A stretch of 64,000 nt of DNA from DASQMT01 sp963839615 (GTDB lineage Bacteria; Actinomycetota; Thermoleophilia; Solirubrobacterales; Solirubrobacteraceae), in contig CAWIVY010000007.1 in NCBI GenBank assembly GCA_963839615.1, positions 186,001 through 250,000 of the forward strand, in the 5' to 3' direction. Position numbers and translations under genes: made by a program. Each line of letters starts with the position of its first letter. Positions within the stretch are counted from its first letter, which is position 1. Below the pieces are notes generated by a model. It did not search any database, was not told the origin of the DNA, and saw nothing but the letters and a program-made list of their open reading frames with translations. Shown here piece after piece: positions 18,858 to 26,571 of this stretch.

Positions 18858-19976
18858 ATGCCGATCTCGCTCGCCACCGACCTCGCCCATCTCTCGCGCG
18901 CGATCGAACTTGCCGAGCACGGGCGCGGCAGGGTCAGCCCGAATCCGCTCGTGGGCGCGGTCGTCGTGCGCGAGGGGAAGGTCCTCGGCGAGGGCTTCCA
19001 TGCCGCTTACGGGCAGGCGCACGCCGAGCGCGCGGCGCTGGCGGAGTGCACGAACGGAGCGCGCGGCGCGACGCTCTACGTGTCGCTCGAGCCCTGCTGC
19101 CATCACGGCCAGACGCCGCCCTGCACCGAGGCGATCCTCGAGGCCGGCATCAGCCGCGTCGTCGTCGGCTCCGACGACCCGACGGAGAAGGCATCCGGCC
19201 GCGGGCTCGGGATCCTGCGCGACGAGGGCGTGGAGGTCGTCGTCGCCGACGGCGCTCCCGCGTTTCGTGCGCGGCTGATCAACCAGGCGTTCCGCAAGCA
19301 CGCCCGGAGCGGCCGCCCGCACGTCCTCTTCAAGTCGGCGATGACGCTCGACGGCAAGGTCGCCACGCGCAGCGGGGACTCGAAGTGGATCTCCGGCGAG
19401 GAGGCCCGACTGCTCTCGCATCACTGGCGCGCCGAGCGTGACGCGGTCGTCGTCGGCATCGGCACGGCGCTGGCCGACGACCCGCAGCTCAACGCCCGCA
19501 TCCCGTTCGTCGCGCGCCAGCCGCGCCGCGTCGTGTTCGACTCCGAGGGGCGCCTGCCGCTCGACTCCCAGCTCATGCGCGGCGCGCCCGAGCTCCCGCT
19601 GACGGTCGTCGTCGGCCGCGCCGCCTCGCGGCTGCAGACCGACGCGCTCGAGGCCGCCGGCGCCGAGGTGATCGTCGCGACCGGTGAGAACGAGCCCGCG
19701 CGCGTGCGCTCGGCGCTCGACCACCTCGGTGCCGCCGACGTCACGTCGATCCTGCTCGAGGGCGGGCCGAAGCTCGCGGGCGCGTTCCTCGACGCGGGCG
19801 AGCTCGACGAGCTGAGGCTGTTCCTCGCGCCGGTCGTCGTCGGTGGCTCCAACGCGCGCGACCCGCTCGAGGGTGAGGGCGTCGAGCGGATCGCCGAGGC
19901 GACGCGCGCGCTCGCGCTCGACGTCGAGCGGATCGGGGACGACGTGCTGATCTCGGCACGGCTGCGGGAATGGTGA
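18858..19976 (+). CDS. ribD: Bifunctional riboflavin deaminase/reductase RibD
   Basis: A 372-residue two-domain enzyme for the second and third steps of riboflavin synthesis. The deaminase half has SPNPLVGAVVV and zinc motifs HAERAAL and PCCHHGQTPPC. The reductase half begins near residue 150 with FKSAMTLDGKVAT, has WISGEEAR and VVGIGTALADDPQLNAR, and ends with ILLEGGPKLAGAF. It deaminates the pyrimidine product of GTP cyclohydrolase II and then reduces the ribosyl side chain with NADPH. First gene of ribD-ribE-ribBA-ribH; its stop overlaps ribE. Confidence 0.96.
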   Translation: MPISLATDLAHLSRAIELAEHGRGRVSPNPLVGAVVVREGKVLGEGFHAAYGQAHAERAALAECTNGARGATLYVSLEPCCHHGQTPPCTEAILEAGISRVVVGSDDPTEKASGRGLGILRDEGVEVVVADGAPAFRARLINQAFRKHARSGRPHVLFKSAMTLDGKVATRSGDSKWISGEEARLLSHHWRAERDAVVVGIGTALADDPQLNARIPFVARQPRRVVFDSEGRLPLDSQLMRGAPELPLTVVVGRAASRLQTDALEAAGAEVIVATGENEPARVRSALDHLGAADVTSILLEGGPKLAGAFLDAGELDELRLFLAPVVVGGSNARDPLEGEGVERIAEATRALALDVERIGDDVLISARLREW

Positions 19977-20563
19977 ACGTGTTCACCGGGCTCGTACAGG
20001 ACCTCGGCAGGGTGACGGTCGTCGACGCGACCGACGACGGCGTCACGCTCGGCGTGCGCACGCGGCTGGCGGAGGAGATCGCCGAGGGCGACTCCGTCGC
20101 CGTCAACGGCGTCTGCCTGACCGCGACCGCGATCGCCGACGGCCACTTCCGCGCCGAGGTGATGCACGAGACGCTGCGCCGCTCGTCGCTGGCGGACGCC
20201 GCGCAGGGCTCCGACGTCAACCTCGAGCTGGCGCTGCGCGCGTCGGACCGGCTCGGCGGTCACATCGTGCAGGGCCACGTCGACGGGCTCGGCTCGGTGA
20301 GCGACGTCAGCGAGGACGGCTTCGCGCGGATCGTGACCGTCGCGGCGCCGCCCGAGCTGCTGCGCTACGTGGTCGAGAAGGGCTCGATCGCGGTCAACGG
20401 CGTCTCGCTGACGGTGGTCGCGGTGGGGGAGGACTGGTTCTCGGTCTCGCTCATCCCCGAGACGCTCGAGCGCACGACGCTCGGCGCCGCGGCCCCGGGC
20501 AGCCCCGTCAACCTCGAGGTCGACGTGGTCGCCAAGTACGTCGAGAAGCTGGTGCCGCGATGA
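19970..20563 (+). CDS. ribE: Riboflavin synthase alpha chain
   Basis: About 197 residues with two tandem lumazine-binding beta-barrels. Each has the paired motif seen as FTGLVQDLG...VAVNGVCLTAT and GGHIVQGHVDG...AVNGVSLTVV. It dismutates two 6,7-dimethyl-8-ribityllumazine to riboflavin. The start is ambiguous: ATG 19970, GTG 19973 (GTGA overlap with ribD) or GTG 19979, the last giving the canonical MFTGLV start. The stop overlaps the ribBA ATG. Confidence 0.94.
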   Translation: MVNVFTGLVQDLGRVTVVDATDDGVTLGVRTRLAEEIAEGDSVAVNGVCLTATAIADGHFRAEVMHETLRRSSLADAAQGSDVNLELALRASDRLGGHIVQGHVDGLGSVSDVSEDGFARIVTVAAPPELLRYVVEKGSIAVNGVSLTVVAVGEDWFSVSLIPETLERTTLGAAAPGSPVNLEVDVVAKYVEKLVPR

Positions 20564-21894
20564 GCGGGCCGTTCTCCACGATCGAGGAGGCGATCGAGGA
20601 CATCCGCGCGGGCCGCATGGTGATCGTCTGCGACGACGAGGACCGCGAGAACGAGGGCGACCTCACCATCGCGGCCGAGTTCGCCACGCCGGAGACGATC
20701 AACTTCATGGCACGCGAGGGCCGCGGCCTGATCTGCCTGGCGCTCACGCCCGAGCGCTGCGACGAGCTCGGCCTGGACCTGATGGCGGCCAAGAACGAAT
20801 CGCCCTTCGAGACGGCCTTCACGGTCTCGATCGAGGCGCGCGACGGCGTCACGACGGGGATCTCCGCCGCCGACCGGGCGCGCACGATCGCCGTCGCCGT
20901 CGACCCGCACGCCTCGCCGCGCGACCTCGTCCAGCCGGGCCACGTGTTCCCGCTCAAGGCGAAGGCCGGCGGGGTGCTCGAGCGCACGGGCCAGACCGAG
21001 GCGGCGGTCGACCTGGCGCGGCTGGCCGGGCTCACGCCCGCCGGCGTGATCTGCGAGATCATGAACGACGACGGCACGATGGCCCGCGTCGCCGATCTCG
21101 AGGGCTACTGCGCGCGGCACGGCTTGAAGATGGTCACGGTCGCCGACCTGATCGCCTACCGGCGCCGCCACGACCAGCTGGTCGAGCGCGTGGTCACGAC
21201 CCAGCTGCCGACCGGCTTCGGCGACTTCACCGTCGTCGGCTACCGCTCGCTCGTCGACGACAAGCACCACGTGGCGCTCGTCAAGGGCGAGGTGGACGGG
21301 CGCGAGGACGTGCTCGTGCGCGTGCACTCGGAGTGCCTGACCGGGGACGTCTTCCATTCACTGCGCTGCGACTGCGGCGAGCAGCTCGAGTCCGCGCTGG
21401 CGATGATCGAGGACGCCGGCGAGGGCGTGCTGCTCTACCTCGCCCAGGAGGGGCGCGGGATCGGCCTGCTCAACAAGCTGCGCGCCTACAACCTGCAGGA
21501 CAAGGGCCGCGACACCGTCGACGCCAACCTCGAGCTCGGGCTCCCGGTCGATCTGCGCGACTACGGCATCGGGGCGCAGATCCTCGTCGACCTCGGTCTG
21601 ACCAGCATCCGCATCCTCACGAACAACCCGAAGAAGATCCGCGGGCTCGAGGGCTACGGGCTTGCGGTCACCGAGCAGCTGCCGATCATCCACGCGCCGA
21701 ACCCGCACAACGAGGACTACCTGCGCGCCAAGCGCGACCGTCTCGGCCACACGCTGCACCACCAGGCGCTGCCGCTCGACGAGCAGATGGTGCATGCCGA
21801 GCACGAGCGCGACCGCGAGCTCGGCCGCGACACGAGGCTGGGGGCGCAGCCCGCGGCCGGTGACGAGCGAAGCGAAACAGCGGGCGGGGCGTGA
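20560..21894 (+). CDS. ribBA: Bifunctional DHBP synthase / GTP cyclohydrolase II
   Basis: A 444-residue fusion. The N-terminal DHBP synthase has DDEDRENEGDL, MAREGRGLICL and HVFPLKAKAGGVLERTG, and converts ribulose-5-phosphate to the four-carbon precursor. The C-terminal GTP cyclohydrolase II (from about residue 210) has VRVHSECLTGDVF, the zinc cysteines in LRCDCGEQL and EGRGIGLLNK. It supplies both substrates of the pathway. ATG overlaps the ribE stop, and its own stop overlaps the ribH GTG. Confidence 0.96.
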   Translation: MSGPFSTIEEAIEDIRAGRMVIVCDDEDRENEGDLTIAAEFATPETINFMAREGRGLICLALTPERCDELGLDLMAAKNESPFETAFTVSIEARDGVTTGISAADRARTIAVAVDPHASPRDLVQPGHVFPLKAKAGGVLERTGQTEAAVDLARLAGLTPAGVICEIMNDDGTMARVADLEGYCARHGLKMVTVADLIAYRRRHDQLVERVVTTQLPTGFGDFTVVGYRSLVDDKHHVALVKGEVDGREDVLVRVHSECLTGDVFHSLRCDCGEQLESALAMIEDAGEGVLLYLAQEGRGIGLLNKLRAYNLQDKGRDTVDANLELGLPVDLRDYGIGAQILVDLGLTSIRILTNNPKKIRGLEGYGLAVTEQLPIIHAPNPHNEDYLRAKRDRLGHTLHHQALPLDEQMVHAEHERDRELGRDTRLGAQPAAGDERSETAGGA

Positions 21895-22325
21895 CGGACG
21901 CCCGCTTCGCGATCGCCGTAGGACGCTTCTACGAGGACCTGGCCGCCCGGCTCGTCGCCGGCGCCCAGCGCGCGTTCGCCGCCGCGGGCGCGGCCGAGGC
22001 GGACGTCTACGACGTGCCGGGCGCGTTCGAGCTGCCGCTGGCGGCGAAGTACCTCGCCGAGAGCGGGCGCTACGCCGGCGTAGCCTGCCTCGGGGCCGTG
22101 ATCCGCGGCGAGACCGACCACTACGACTACGTCTGCGCCGAGGCGGCGCGCGGGATCCAGGGCGTGCAACTCGAGACCGGAGTGCCGTGCGCGTTCGGCG
22201 TGCTCACGGTCGAGAACATGGAGCAGGCGCTCGCGCGCGCCGGCGGCGGCAAGCGCGACCAGGGCGAGCACGCCGCCCAGGCAGTGCTCGCCCTAGCGGC
22301 GCTGCGCTCGCGGCTGGCGGGCTGA
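21891..22325 (+). CDS. ribH: 6,7-dimethyl-8-ribityllumazine synthase
   Basis: A 144-residue subunit. VPGAFELP, GAVIRGETDHYDYV with its catalytic His, and the C-terminal GGKRDQGEHAA are the lumazine synthase motifs. It condenses the RibD product with the RibB product to give the RibE substrate. Length is typical of icosahedral or pentameric forms. GTG 21891 overlaps the ribBA stop. It ends 17 bases before the convergent methyltransferase gene. Confidence 0.94.
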   Translation: MTDARFAIAVGRFYEDLAARLVAGAQRAFAAAGAAEADVYDVPGAFELPLAAKYLAESGRYAGVACLGAVIRGETDHYDYVCAEAARGIQGVQLETGVPCAFGVLTVENMEQALARAGGGKRDQGEHAAQAVLALAALRSRLAG

Positions 22326-22342
22326 ACGGTGCCAGCCCCTCT

Positions 22343-23122
22343 TTAGGTTCGGCGGCCGCGCAGCGTTCTCGCCCGGCGGCGGCCGGCGCGCAGGGCGCGG
22401 CGGGCGGCGCCCGCCGCCAGCGCGCCCAGCGGTCGTGACGTCTCGACCGTGTAGCGGCGCGGCTCGCCCGGCGCCTTGCGCGCCCAGCCCCACCACTCGT
22501 CCTGCACCCGCAGCTCGGTGAACGACGGGTGCTGGGCGACGATCAGGTCGAAGACCGCGCGCAGGTGCGGCTGCGTGCGCTCGGGCTCCGACAGGTCGCG
22601 ATTGGCGACCCCGTCTGTCGCCTCGCGCGCCGGGTCGTCGGCGTACGTCCAGTCGAGATCGTCCATCAGCAGCCAGCCGCCGGGCCGCAGGAGCTTCTCG
22701 GCGAGCACGACCGCGAGGCCGTCGATCGTCCAGTTCTTCGCCCCGTCGAGGTAGACGAAGTCGAAGCGCGGATCGACGTTGCCGTGCGCGTCCGAGCGCT
22801 CGCGGACCCGCTCCTTGAGCCACCAGGTGTAGGTCGAGAACTCGCGCACGATCGTCACGCGGTCGGCCACGCCGGCGCGGGCGAGCACGTCCTCGGGCGC
22901 CGGGTCGTAGGCGGCGCCGGCGAAGTCCACCGTCGTCAGCGTGCCGGCGCCGTTGTCGGCCAGCGCGGTTGCCAGGTAGGCGGCGCCGGCGCCGTGGGCG
23001 GTCCCCAGCTCCAGCACCTCGGCCGGGCGGGTCGAGCGGATGTGGTCATAGACGATCCTGCCCTGTGCGGGCGACATGAAGGGCACGCCTGCGATCGCGG
23101 TCGCGACGGTCTCGAACGGCAC
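22343..23122 (-). CDS. SAM-dependent methyltransferase (Methyltransf_24-like)
   Basis: A 259-residue protein. MSPAQGRIVYDHI precedes motif I VLELGTAHGAGAAYLA, followed by LTTVDFAG, FDFVYLDGAKNW and GGWLLMDDLDW. That order matches class I O-methyltransferase-like enzymes of the Methyltransf_24 type. Substrate unknown. The C-terminal 30 residues are Arg/Ala-rich. The GTG start is preceded by a CAGACT hexamer seven bases upstream. It lies 13 bases downstream of the Ser/Thr kinase gene on the same strand. Confidence 0.8.
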   Translation of the reverse strand: MPFETVATAIAGVPFMSPAQGRIVYDHIRSTRPAEVLELGTAHGAGAAYLATALADNGAGTLTTVDFAGAAYDPAPEDVLARAGVADRVTIVREFSTYTWWLKERVRERSDAHGNVDPRFDFVYLDGAKNWTIDGLAVVLAEKLLRPGGWLLMDDLDWTYADDPAREATDGVANRDLSEPERTQPHLRAVFDLIVAQHPSFTELRVQDEWWGWARKAPGEPRRYTVETSRPLGALAAGAARRALRAGRRRARTLRGRRT

Positions 23123-23135
23123 GCCCGCGAGTCTG

Positions 23136-24674
23136 TCAGCCGCTCTGGCCCGCGGCCTCGCGCGCGAGCGCCAGCTCGCGCTCGACCGCGTCAGGCTGGT
23201 CGTCCGGGAAGCGCGACTTGCGCTCCTCGAGCGCGGCGATCGCGCCCTCCGGATCGCCGGTCATGCGCAGCGCCCTGGCGTACTCGAACAGTGCGTAGGC
23301 GCAGGGATCGACGTCCGCGGAGCCCGCGCACAGCTCGACGGCCTTCTGCGCGTAGGGGAGCGCCTGCTCGGCCTGGCCGGCGTTGTTGAGGTTGAAGGCC
23401 TGGTTCTGGAGCGCGGTCGGGTCCTCGCCGGACACCGACGACGACTTCTTCTTCTTGGGCTTGCTGTTGCCGGGCTGCTCCTCGGCCGGAGCGGCCGGCT
23501 CCTCGGTCGCCTCCGCGGTCGGCTCGGGCGTGGGAGTCTCCTCCTTCTCCTTGTCCTTCTTCTCCTCTGCCTTGGCGGTCGGCTCCGGCGTCGGCTCCTG
23601 GCGCGCAGTCTGCTTCGGATCCTTGTCGCCGCCGGCCGTCACGAGCGCGACGGCCGCGCCGGCCACCAGCAGGAGCGCGGCGATCGCGACCACGGCGCCT
23701 ACGCTCCAGCCGCGGCGGCGGGGGGCGCCGGACGTAGCGGCGGTGCGGGCCGGGCGCGCGGGTGGCGGGGTGGCGCCCATCACGCGCGTGGCGCTGGGGT
23801 CCGGTGCGGCGACCGCGGCGCGGCGCGGAGGTGGCGCGGCGAGCGCCTCCTCGAGCGCGTCCACCATCGCGCCGGCGCTCTTCCAGCGATCCGCCGGATC
23901 CTTCGCCATCCCGCGCGCCAGCACGCGGTCGGCCGCCGGCGGGATGTCGGCGTTGCGCTCGGACGCGAGCGGCGGCTCGTCCTCGACGTGCGCGCGCGCC
24001 TGGGCGGCGAAGTTCTCCGCGCTGAACGGCTTCGTGCCGGTCAGCAGCTCGAACGCGACGACGGCCAGCGCGTAGCGGTCCGAGGCGGCGGTCGACGGCT
24101 CGCCCATCGCCTGCTCGGGGGCGATGTAGGCGGCGGTGCCGAGCACCTGGCCGGTCTGGGTGATCTGGTCCTCGAGACCGAGCCGCGCGATGCCGAAGTC
24201 CGCGAGCGCGAGCCGGCCCTTCTCGTCGATCAGCATGTTCGCCGGCTTGACGTCGCGGTGGACGATGCCGGCGTCATGGGCGGCATCGAGCGCGGATCCG
24301 GCGTCCTCGAGCCAGCCCAGCGCGACGTCGTGCGGGATCTTCTCGCCCGCGCGCAGCCGGTCGGCGACGGTCCCGCCCGCCACGCATTCCATGACGATGA
24401 AGGACTTGCCGTCGTGCTCGCCGACGTCGTAGATCGTGACCACGTTCGGATGCGTGGAGAGGCCCGCGGCGGTGCGCGCCTCGCGTGCGAAGCGGCGGCG
24501 CGCGCGGTCATCCTCACCGAGGTGCGAAGCGAGGACCTTCACGGCGACGCGGCGGTCGAGCAGCTCGTCGTGAGCCTCCCACACGCTCGCCATGCCACCG
24601 TTCGCGATGTGCCGCACGACGCGGTAACGGTCGGGCAGCGTGATTCGAGCGGTCGCCTGTGCCACGCCTTCCAC
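23136..24674 (-). CDS. Membrane Ser/Thr protein kinase with extracytoplasmic TPR region
   Basis: A 512-residue PknB-like kinase. The kinase domain (residues 15-275) has the glycine loop NGGMASVW, Lys46 in AVKVL, HRDVKPAN with catalytic Asp141, DFG at 159-161 and the APE element IAPEQ. A single membrane helix spans about 325-347. The outside part is a Pro/Glu/Thr/Lys-rich stalk, then a helical region with ALPYAQKAVELC and GAIAALEER, resembling TPR repeats rather than the PASTA repeats of PknB. The ectodomain may therefore bind a protein or peptide. It starts with GTG and is divergent from rpmB. Confidence 0.92.
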   Translation of the reverse strand: MEGVAQATARITLPDRYRVVRHIANGGMASVWEAHDELLDRRVAVKVLASHLGEDDRARRRFAREARTAAGLSTHPNVVTIYDVGEHDGKSFIVMECVAGGTVADRLRAGEKIPHDVALGWLEDAGSALDAAHDAGIVHRDVKPANMLIDEKGRLALADFGIARLGLEDQITQTGQVLGTAAYIAPEQAMGEPSTAASDRYALAVVAFELLTGTKPFSAENFAAQARAHVEDEPPLASERNADIPPAADRVLARGMAKDPADRWKSAGAMVDALEEALAAPPPRRAAVAAPDPSATRVMGATPPPARPARTAATSGAPRRRGWSVGAVVAIAALLLVAGAAVALVTAGGDKDPKQTARQEPTPEPTAKAEEKKDKEKEETPTPEPTAEATEEPAAPAEEQPGNSKPKKKKSSSVSGEDPTALQNQAFNLNNAGQAEQALPYAQKAVELCAGSADVDPCAYALFEYARALRMTGDPEGAIAALEERKSRFPDDQPDAVERELALAREAAGQSG

Positions 24675-24696
24675 GGTACCCAGGGGCCTCTATCGC

Positions 24697-24702
24697 TATG
24701 CT
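24697..24702 (+). promoter_or_regulatory. Putative -10 TATGCT of rpmB
   Basis: TATGCT ends 11 bases before the rpmB ATG, giving a leader of about four bases. The only space between rpmB and the divergent kinase gene is 39 bases. Confidence 0.4.
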
Positions 24703-24713
24703 TCCGGCCCGCA

Positions 24714-24902
24714 ATGGCCCGTATATGTCACTCCTGCGGCAAGCGCCCCGCCTTCGGCCAGAGCCGCTCGCACTCCATGGTTGCCACTAAGCGCCGTTTC
24801 GACGCGAACCTGCAGAAGGTCCGCATCTCCGAGGCCGGCGCACCCAAGCGCGTCTACGTCTGCACCCGCTGTCTCAAGGCGGGCAAGGTCACCAAGGCGT
24901 AG
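24714..24902 (+). CDS. rpmB: 50S ribosomal protein L28, zinc-binding form
   Basis: A 62-residue L28. ARICHSCGKRPAFGQSRSHS at the start and VCTRCLKAGKV at the end supply four cysteines, so this is the zinc-binding (C+) paralogue type. It belongs to the large ribosomal subunit near the E site. It is followed 13 bases later by a fakA-like gene, an arrangement common in Gram-positive bacteria. Confidence 0.96.
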   Translation: MARICHSCGKRPAFGQSRSHSMVATKRRFDANLQKVRISEAGAPKRVYVCTRCLKAGKVTKA

Positions 24903-24915
24903 CGCGGCGGCCACC

Positions 24916-26541
24916 TTGGCCGATCCGAGCCTCGTCCGCTTCCGCACGGTCGTCCAGCGCGCGCTGGTCGAGCTCGAAGCACGCCGCGAGGAGGTCAACG
25001 ACCTCAACGTCTTCCCGGTCGCGGACGGCGACACGGGCGACAACATGGCGCTCACGCTGCGCGCCGTGCTCGACGAGCTCGACCGGCTCCAGGACGTCGA
25101 CGAGGTCGGGCGCGACGAGATCGTCGACTCCGTAGCCCGCGCGGCGCTGCTCGGAGCGCGGGGCAACTCGGGCGTGATCCTCTCCCAGCTGATCCGCGGC
25201 GCCGCCGAGGAGCTGGCCTCGCGGCCCGGCGAGCTGGTCGACCCGGTCCTCATCGGCGCCGCCATGGCCCACGCGGCCGACCGCGCCTACGACTCGGTGC
25301 GCGAGCCGGCCGAGGGGACGATCCTGACCGTCGTGCGCGAGATGGCGCACCGCGTCGCCAGCGAGCTCGCGCACATGCAGCAGCCGCGGCTCGAGCAGGC
25401 CGACGCCGAGCGCCAGGACGCGCTGATCGCGGAGGTGCTCGAGAGCGCGCTCGACGCGGGCCAGCAGTCGGTCCGGCGCGGTCCCGACCTGCTGCCGATC
25501 CTGCGCCAGGCCGGCGTCGTCGACGCCGGCGGCTTCGGCCTGACGGTGATCTTCGCCGGCGTCGTCGCGGCGCTGCGGGGCACGGAGGCGCCCGAGCTCG
25601 ACCAACACGCGCCGGCGCGCGTCACGCATCCGCAACACGAGTCGCTGACGTTCCGCTACTGCACGAACTTCGCCGTCACCGGCGAGGGGCTGGAGCCTTC
25701 GCAATGGGTCGCGGAGCTCGAGTCGATCGGCGATTCGGTGCTGGTCGTCGGCGACCCGCGGACGCTGAAGGTGCACGTCCACACGGACGTGCCCGAGCGG
25801 GCGACGGGCCTGTTCATCGGCGTCGGAGCGGTCTCGCGACTCGACGTCGCCGACATGCACGAGCAGGTCCGGGAGCGAGTCGACCGGCTGGCGGAGCCGA
25901 CCGCCGCCTGCGGCGTGGTCGCCGTGACCGCGGGCAAGGGGATGGCGAACCTGTTCAGGTCGCTGGGCGCGACGCCGCTGCCGGGCGGCCCGACGCTCAA
26001 CCCCTCGACCTACGAGCTGCTCGCCGGCATTCACGACGTGCCGGCCGAGGAGGTCGTGGTGCTGCCGAACTCGGCCAATGTGCTGATGGCGGCCGAGCGC
26101 GCCGCCGAGCTGTCGGACAAGCGCGTCTACGTCGTCCCGACGCGCTCGCAGCAGGCGGGCCTGGCCGCCGCCGTGGCGCTGGACCCGGCGCGCGACGCCG
26201 TCGCCAACGGCCAGGCGATGCTCGCGGCGCTCGCGCTGGTGCGCACCGGCGCCGTCACGGGCGCCGCGCGCGACGACGCCGAGGAGCGCCCGGCCCGCTT
26301 CCACCGCGGCGATGCCGTCGGCTTCATCGACGAGCGCCTGGTCGCCTGGGGCGAGCCGGCGGAGACGCTCGAGGCCGTGCTCGGCGAGCTCGGGCGCGAG
26401 GCGGAGCTGGTCACGCTGATCGCGGGCGACAGCGCGCCGCTCGACGGCGACGCAGTCTCCGCGCTGGCTCCGTCGGGCGTCGAGCTCGAGTACTCCTGGG
26501 GCGGCCAGCCCGCCTACTGGTGGCTGATCGCCGCCGAATAG
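24916..26541 (+). CDS. DAK2-domain fatty acid kinase FakA-like (YloV family)
   Basis: A 541-residue protein. The N-terminal DAK2/DhaL kinase domain has NVFPVADGDTGDNM (metal/ATP loop) and LLGARGNSGVILSQ. The C-terminal region resembles the YloV/FakA extension (GKGMANLFRSLGA, VLPNSANVLMAAE). FakA phosphorylates FakB-bound fatty acids for phospholipid synthesis. No FakB gene is nearby. The only start keeping the N-terminus is TTG 24916. Neighbouring recG is usual for this family. A fatty-acid role also fits plsX and acpP later in the same conserved region. Confidence 0.85.
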   Translation: MADPSLVRFRTVVQRALVELEARREEVNDLNVFPVADGDTGDNMALTLRAVLDELDRLQDVDEVGRDEIVDSVARAALLGARGNSGVILSQLIRGAAEELASRPGELVDPVLIGAAMAHAADRAYDSVREPAEGTILTVVREMAHRVASELAHMQQPRLEQADAERQDALIAEVLESALDAGQQSVRRGPDLLPILRQAGVVDAGGFGLTVIFAGVVAALRGTEAPELDQHAPARVTHPQHESLTFRYCTNFAVTGEGLEPSQWVAELESIGDSVLVVGDPRTLKVHVHTDVPERATGLFIGVGAVSRLDVADMHEQVRERVDRLAEPTAACGVVAVTAGKGMANLFRSLGATPLPGGPTLNPSTYELLAGIHDVPAEEVVVLPNSANVLMAAERAAELSDKRVYVVPTRSQQAGLAAAVALDPARDAVANGQAMLAALALVRTGAVTGAARDDAEERPARFHRGDAVGFIDERLVAWGEPAETLEAVLGELGREAELVTLIAGDSAPLDGDAVSALAPSGVELEYSWGGQPAYWWLIAAE

Positions 26542-26571
26542 GGCCGCCGCGCGTCCCGGCATGATTGGCGC

